From: Halocaridina rubra
Taxonomy: Eukaryota; Arthropoda; Malacostraca; Decapoda; Atyidae
Reading direction: 5' to 3'
Length of the DNA stretch: 21,662 bases
NCBI GenBank assembly: GCA_037179515.1
Contig: JAXCGZ010014400.1
Coordinates: forward strand, 2,501 to 24,162
Shown: positions 18,764 through 21,662 of the stretch, piece after piece
How the letters are laid out: every line of letters starts with the position of its first letter
Numbering within the stretch: position 1 is the stretch's first letter
Made by a program: the position numbers and the translations under genes
The notes under the pieces: model-generated
What the model saw: only the letters and a program-made list of their open reading frames with translations
Database searches by the model: none
What the model was told of the DNA's origin: nothing

Positions 18764-20206
18764 TTGTTATACACAAATGCTGATGGATTAGCTGGTAAGG
18801 CAGTAGAATTAAAAGATAGGATTCACAACAGTAAGGCAGATATAGTAGCAATTACAGAGACTAAGTTGAGTGAGGCAATAAACAGTGTCACAGTTTTTCC
18901 TAAGGGCTTCAGAATACTAAGGGTTGAAAGATGTGAGAGGACTGGTGGAGGGATAGCACTGCTCATAAGTGAGAGGATTCAAGTTGAAGAAATAAACTTG
19001 GCTATAGAAAGTGAGTTCAGGGAATTTCTTGTTGCTCGCATAAATACTGGGTCAGAGAGCATTATAATAACTGTTGTATACAACCCACCAAGGAACCAAA
19101 ATAGGCTTGAAATTTATGAGGAAAGTCATATAGGTACTATTGAAGTCATAAACTCAGTTGTTAACATGGCACGGGAGAAAAAATGTAGGATTTTTATTAT
19201 GGGAGACTTTAATCATAAAGAGATAGATTGGATAAATCTTGACCCACACAGTGGTGAGGACTCATTTGGGGCAAGATTCCTAGATTGCGTACAAGGGAAT
19301 TTCCTACACCAACATGTAATGGAACCAACAAGAGCCAGGGGTGGGGATGAGCCATCACTACTTGATCTAGTGTTCACAGATAATGTGTTGGATATTGAAA
19401 ATATTGAGTATGAACCACCAATTGGAAAGAGTGACCACTGTGTGTTGTTGATGGAGTATATCATTGAAGATATTCTTCCTGAGAGTAGAGGCACTGAGGA
19501 CATGAGGAGGAACTATCGGAAAGGAGATTACATCAAAATGAATGAGCTTTTTGCAGTTATTGACTGGAAAACCTTATTTTACAACAAATCTGTACAAGAA
19601 ATGTATGACATCTTTTGTGAGAAATATGGGAAGATAGTAGATTGCTGCATACCTGTCACCAAAGTAGGTGTAATTCATGCCAGAGAGAAATGGTTCGATA
19701 ATGGGTGTAAAAGAGCTAAGGAGTGGAGAGACAAATGCTGGAAAAGGTATAGGAGGAGAAAAAACATAAATGCCTGGCAAACCTACAAAAGAGCAAGAAA
19801 TGACTACCTAAGTAAAAGGAGAGAGGCAGAGAGAGATTATGAGAGGGACATCACCAGGAAGGCTAAAGAAAATCCCAAGTTTTTCCACAGCTTTATCAGA
19901 GGAAAACTGAAGGTAAAAGAACAGGTTTTAAGGCTAAAGAGAGCGGATGGAAGCATCACTGAGACGGACGAAGAGATCTGCAAAAAATTGAACAAGGAGT
20001 TTCAGTCAGTATTTACAGTAGAAAACACCCCACCCCCTCAGATTGCAGTGATAGAAGCTCAAGGGCCGGTATTAGAGAACATCAACCTTACAGCCACAGA
20101 GGTATGCAAAGCGCTGATGGATTTAGATGTTCATAAAGCTACAGGTCCTGATGACATATCCCTCATGTGCTTAAAAAATGCGCAAACACAATATCAGTGG
20201 CACTAA
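18764..20206 (+). CDS. LINE ORF2, endonuclease part (copy B)
   Basis: EEP endonuclease and linker of ORF2, open from 18668 to the stop at 20206; 18764 is a TTG, given only as a nominal start. Motifs: LYTNADGLAG, ITETK, YNPPRNQNR, IMGDFNHKEIDW, LLDLVFTDN, GKSDH. A basic linker (KRYRRRKNINAWQTYKRAR) follows, then the RT N-terminus ([21 protein letters not shown]). A missing C near 20161 (ATATCCCTC against ATATCCCCTC) throws the frame off into LMCLKNAQTQYQWH. The first in-frame ATG is deep inside the domain (VNMAREKK, near 19165), after the N and E catalytic motifs. ORF2 therefore needs frameshifting, re-initiation or a non-AUG start. Confidence 0.88.
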   Translation: MLYTNADGLAGKAVELKDRIHNSKADIVAITETKLSEAINSVTVFPKGFRILRVERCERTGGGIALLISERIQVEEINLAIESEFREFLVARINTGSESIIITVVYNPPRNQNRLEIYEESHIGTIEVINSVVNMAREKKCRIFIMGDFNHKEIDWINLDPHSGEDSFGARFLDCVQGNFLHQHVMEPTRARGGDEPSLLDLVFTDNVLDIENIEYEPPIGKSDHCVLLMEYIIEDILPESRGTEDMRRNYRKGDYIKMNELFAVIDWKTLFYNKSVQEMYDIFCEKYGKIVDCCIPVTKVGVIHAREKWFDNGCKRAKEWRDKCWKRYRRRKNINAWQTYKRARNDYLSKRREAERDYERDITRKAKENPKFFHSFIRGKLKVKEQVLRLKRADGSITETDEEICKKLNKEFQSVFTVENTPPPQIAVIEAQGPVLENINLTATEVCKALMDLDVHKATGPDDISLMCLKNAQTQYQWH

Positions 20207-21585
20207 GTATCATATTTAAGGAGTCACTGGAGTCGAGGGAGATTCCAAGATGCTGGAAACAAGCAAATGTGATACCTATCTTCAAAAAGGGAAGGAGGGA
20301 TACGGCTCTGAACTATACACCAGTTTCCTTGACCAGCATAGTTTGCAAAGTTATGGAGAAACTACTAAGGAAACATATCTTTCTTCACTTGGAATCCTTC
20401 AACTTTTTGTCAGTGAGGCAACATGGCTTCAGAGAAGGTAGATCAACAGTAACAAACTTATTAGAATTTTATGATGAGGTAAGCCAAATCTTACAGGAAA
20501 GAGAGGGCTGGGCAGATTGCATATTCCTAGACTTCCAGAAAGCGTTTGACACTGTTCCACATGGGAGACTTATTAGGAAGCTGCAATCAATGGCTAGAAT
20601 AGGTGGAAATGTCTTGGAATGGATAAAAACTTACTTAGAAGGAAGGGAACAGAGGGTTAGAGTAAGACACTCAGTGTCTGAATGGAGAAGAGTTAGTAGT
20701 GGAGTTCCACAGGGTTCAGTTTTAGGGCCACTTTTGTTCCTTGTATATGTAAATGACCTACCAGAGTCTGTAAATTCATTCATGAATATGTTTGCAGATG
20801 ATGCAAAGATTGTGAAGAAAGTAAAAAACGAGAACAATGGTAGAGAACTTCAGGAGGATCTAAATAATCTGCATGAGTGGTCAGAAAAGTGGCTAATGAA
20901 ATTCAATACCTCAAAATGTAAGGTAATGAGAATGGGTACAAGTGCAAGAAGGCCCAAGCTTGACTACTCGGTGGCTGGAGTACAACTTCAAGAGACAGAA
21001 AATGAGAGAGATCTAGGAGTAAACATACTGGCAGATTTGTCTCCAGAAATACATATAAATGGCGTAGTAAGGGCAGCATATGCATTCTTATCAAATGTAA
21101 GGGTAGCCTTCAGGCACATGGACAAGGAAATGTTCAGAAATATTTATGTAACCTATGTGAGGCCAAAACTCGAATATGCAGCCCCCTTTTGGAATCCGCA
21201 CTTGAAAAAGCACATAGCTAAGCTTGAAAAAGTTCAAAGACATGCCACGAAACTGGTGCCAGAAATACGCAATCTCGGTTATGATGAGAAGCTGAGGGAA
21301 TTAGACTTGCCATCACTCGAAGCTAGAAGAGTAAGGGGGGATATGGTGACAGTCTTTAAATTCCTTCATGGTTATGATAGAGTGGATAGGGATCGATATT
21401 TCGATATGGCTGGCTCTAGAACTAGAGGTCATAGTTTGAAACTTCGTAAGAAAACTTGTTTGCAGGATGTAAGGAAATACTTTTTCAGTGTAAGAGTAGT
21501 TGATAATTGGAATTCGCTAAGCGAGGAGGTAGTTAATGCTATCTCAATCCATAGTTTTAAGGACAGGTACGATAAGTATCACTAA
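20167..21585 (+). CDS. LINE ORF2, reverse transcriptase part (copy B)
   Basis: The continuation of ORF2 after the single-base deletion: 472 codons open to TAA at 21583-21585 (20167 is a GTG, not a genuine start). RT motifs: NYTPVSLTS (Arg to Thr in the usual NYRPVS), QHGFREGRSTVTN, motif A LDFQKAFD (Asp 20530-20532), [18 protein letters not shown] (20797-20802), thumb, CR1-type C-terminus. The Arg to Thr change lies in a conserved RT position and may reduce activity. No other break is seen, so this copy is young. Confidence 0.9.
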   Translation: MLKKCANTISVALSIIFKESLESREIPRCWKQANVIPIFKKGRRDTALNYTPVSLTSIVCKVMEKLLRKHIFLHLESFNFLSVRQHGFREGRSTVTNLLEFYDEVSQILQEREGWADCIFLDFQKAFDTVPHGRLIRKLQSMARIGGNVLEWIKTYLEGREQRVRVRHSVSEWRRVSSGVPQGSVLGPLLFLVYVNDLPESVNSFMNMFADDAKIVKKVKNENNGRELQEDLNNLHEWSEKWLMKFNTSKCKVMRMGTSARRPKLDYSVAGVQLQETENERDLGVNILADLSPEIHINGVVRAAYAFLSNVRVAFRHMDKEMFRNIYVTYVRPKLEYAAPFWNPHLKKHIAKLEKVQRHATKLVPEIRNLGYDEKLRELDLPSLEARRVRGDMVTVFKFLHGYDRVDRDRYFDMAGSRTRGHSLKLRKKTCLQDVRKYFFSVRVVDNWNSLSEEVVNAISIHSFKDRYDKYH

Positions 21586-21609
21586 GTCTAAAATGGAACC
21601 GATCAGGAG

Positions 21610-21642
21610 ACGGGAAGATACGAGCTTTGGGCTCTCTCCCGT
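21610..21642 (+). other. 3' terminal stem-loop of LINE B
   Basis: Same position and arms as in A, but the right arm reads TCTCCCGT, disrupting one A-U pair. Confidence 0.75.
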
Positions 21643-21662
21643 AAACACAATTAGGTAATCAC

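Larger units (their letters stand above)
18450..21662 (+). mobile_element. LINE copy B, CR1-like, nearly intact ORF2
   Basis: Homology to copy A starts at CAACTAGGTAAATATTCG (18450), inside the ORF1 RNA-binding-like domain, and reaches the terminus GGTAATCAC exactly at the window end. Any (ATAC)n tail lies outside. It shares LRKKTCLQ and NWNSLSEE with A. Only one reading-frame lesion is seen in ORF2 (a missing C near 20161). Unlike the clustered copies, its 5' flank is not a microsatellite. Confidence 0.92.

Overview
The window looks like repeat-rich animal DNA. It is AT-rich, full of long microsatellites, and almost every coding signal belongs to non-LTR retrotransposons (LINEs). No host gene, tRNA or rRNA was recognised. 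The reverse transcriptases have a C-terminal block of the CR1 type (a 'RVVDNWN..SEEVV.A.S...FKDRYDKYH' pattern after the thumb). From memory of such elements I lean towards an arthropod, perhaps a decapod crustacean; that is inference only.

Layout. 1-1123: microsatellite desert ((ATT)n, (CT)n, a 105-nt homopurine tract, (GAC)n, about 70 copies of TA) with a 30-bp inverted repeat around its first 460 bases. 1124-15680: a head-to-tail cluster of one CR1-like LINE family, all on the + strand: copies C1 (1124-2796), A (2831-6802), D (6830-7391), E (7395-8537), F (8720-9555) and G (9585-11133). Most are separated only by an (ATAC)n tail. The cluster ends in a tandem array of seven 763-bp units (10371-15680) derived from the 3' end of G. 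15681-15923: (ATAC)n and two long (TA)n tracts. 15924-16625: AT-rich DNA with no recognisable gene. 16626-18104: a second CR1-type LINE (H) on the - strand with an octamer 3' end. 18105-18449: no gene. 18450-21662: copy B of the first family, with an ORF2 broken by one single-base deletion; the window stops at the element's 3' terminus.

How the element works, pieced together from A and B. ORF1 encodes a coiled coil followed by a domain resembling the RRM/C-terminal part of L1 ORF1p. ORF2 encodes an apurinic-type endonuclease (EEP) followed by a reverse transcriptase and a CR1-type C-terminus. ORF2 has no AUG upstream of its catalytic endonuclease motifs. It overlaps ORF1 in the -1 frame, immediately downstream of an in-phase A AAT TTT heptamer, which suggests programmed -1 frameshifting. 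In copy A a 2-nt length difference just before that site places both ORFs in one frame. Every copy that reaches the 3' end has a conserved 33-nt stem-loop (arms ACGGGAAG / TTTCCCGT), the terminus AATTAGGTAATCAC (with small variants in E and F) and then usually an (ATAC)n tail. The stem-loop is a plausible recognition site for the element's own RT.

The most interesting points are the candidate frameshift, the head-to-tail accumulation of copies in each other's microsatellite tails, the 763-bp satellite array made from a LINE 3' end, and the snap-back 5' end of copy D.
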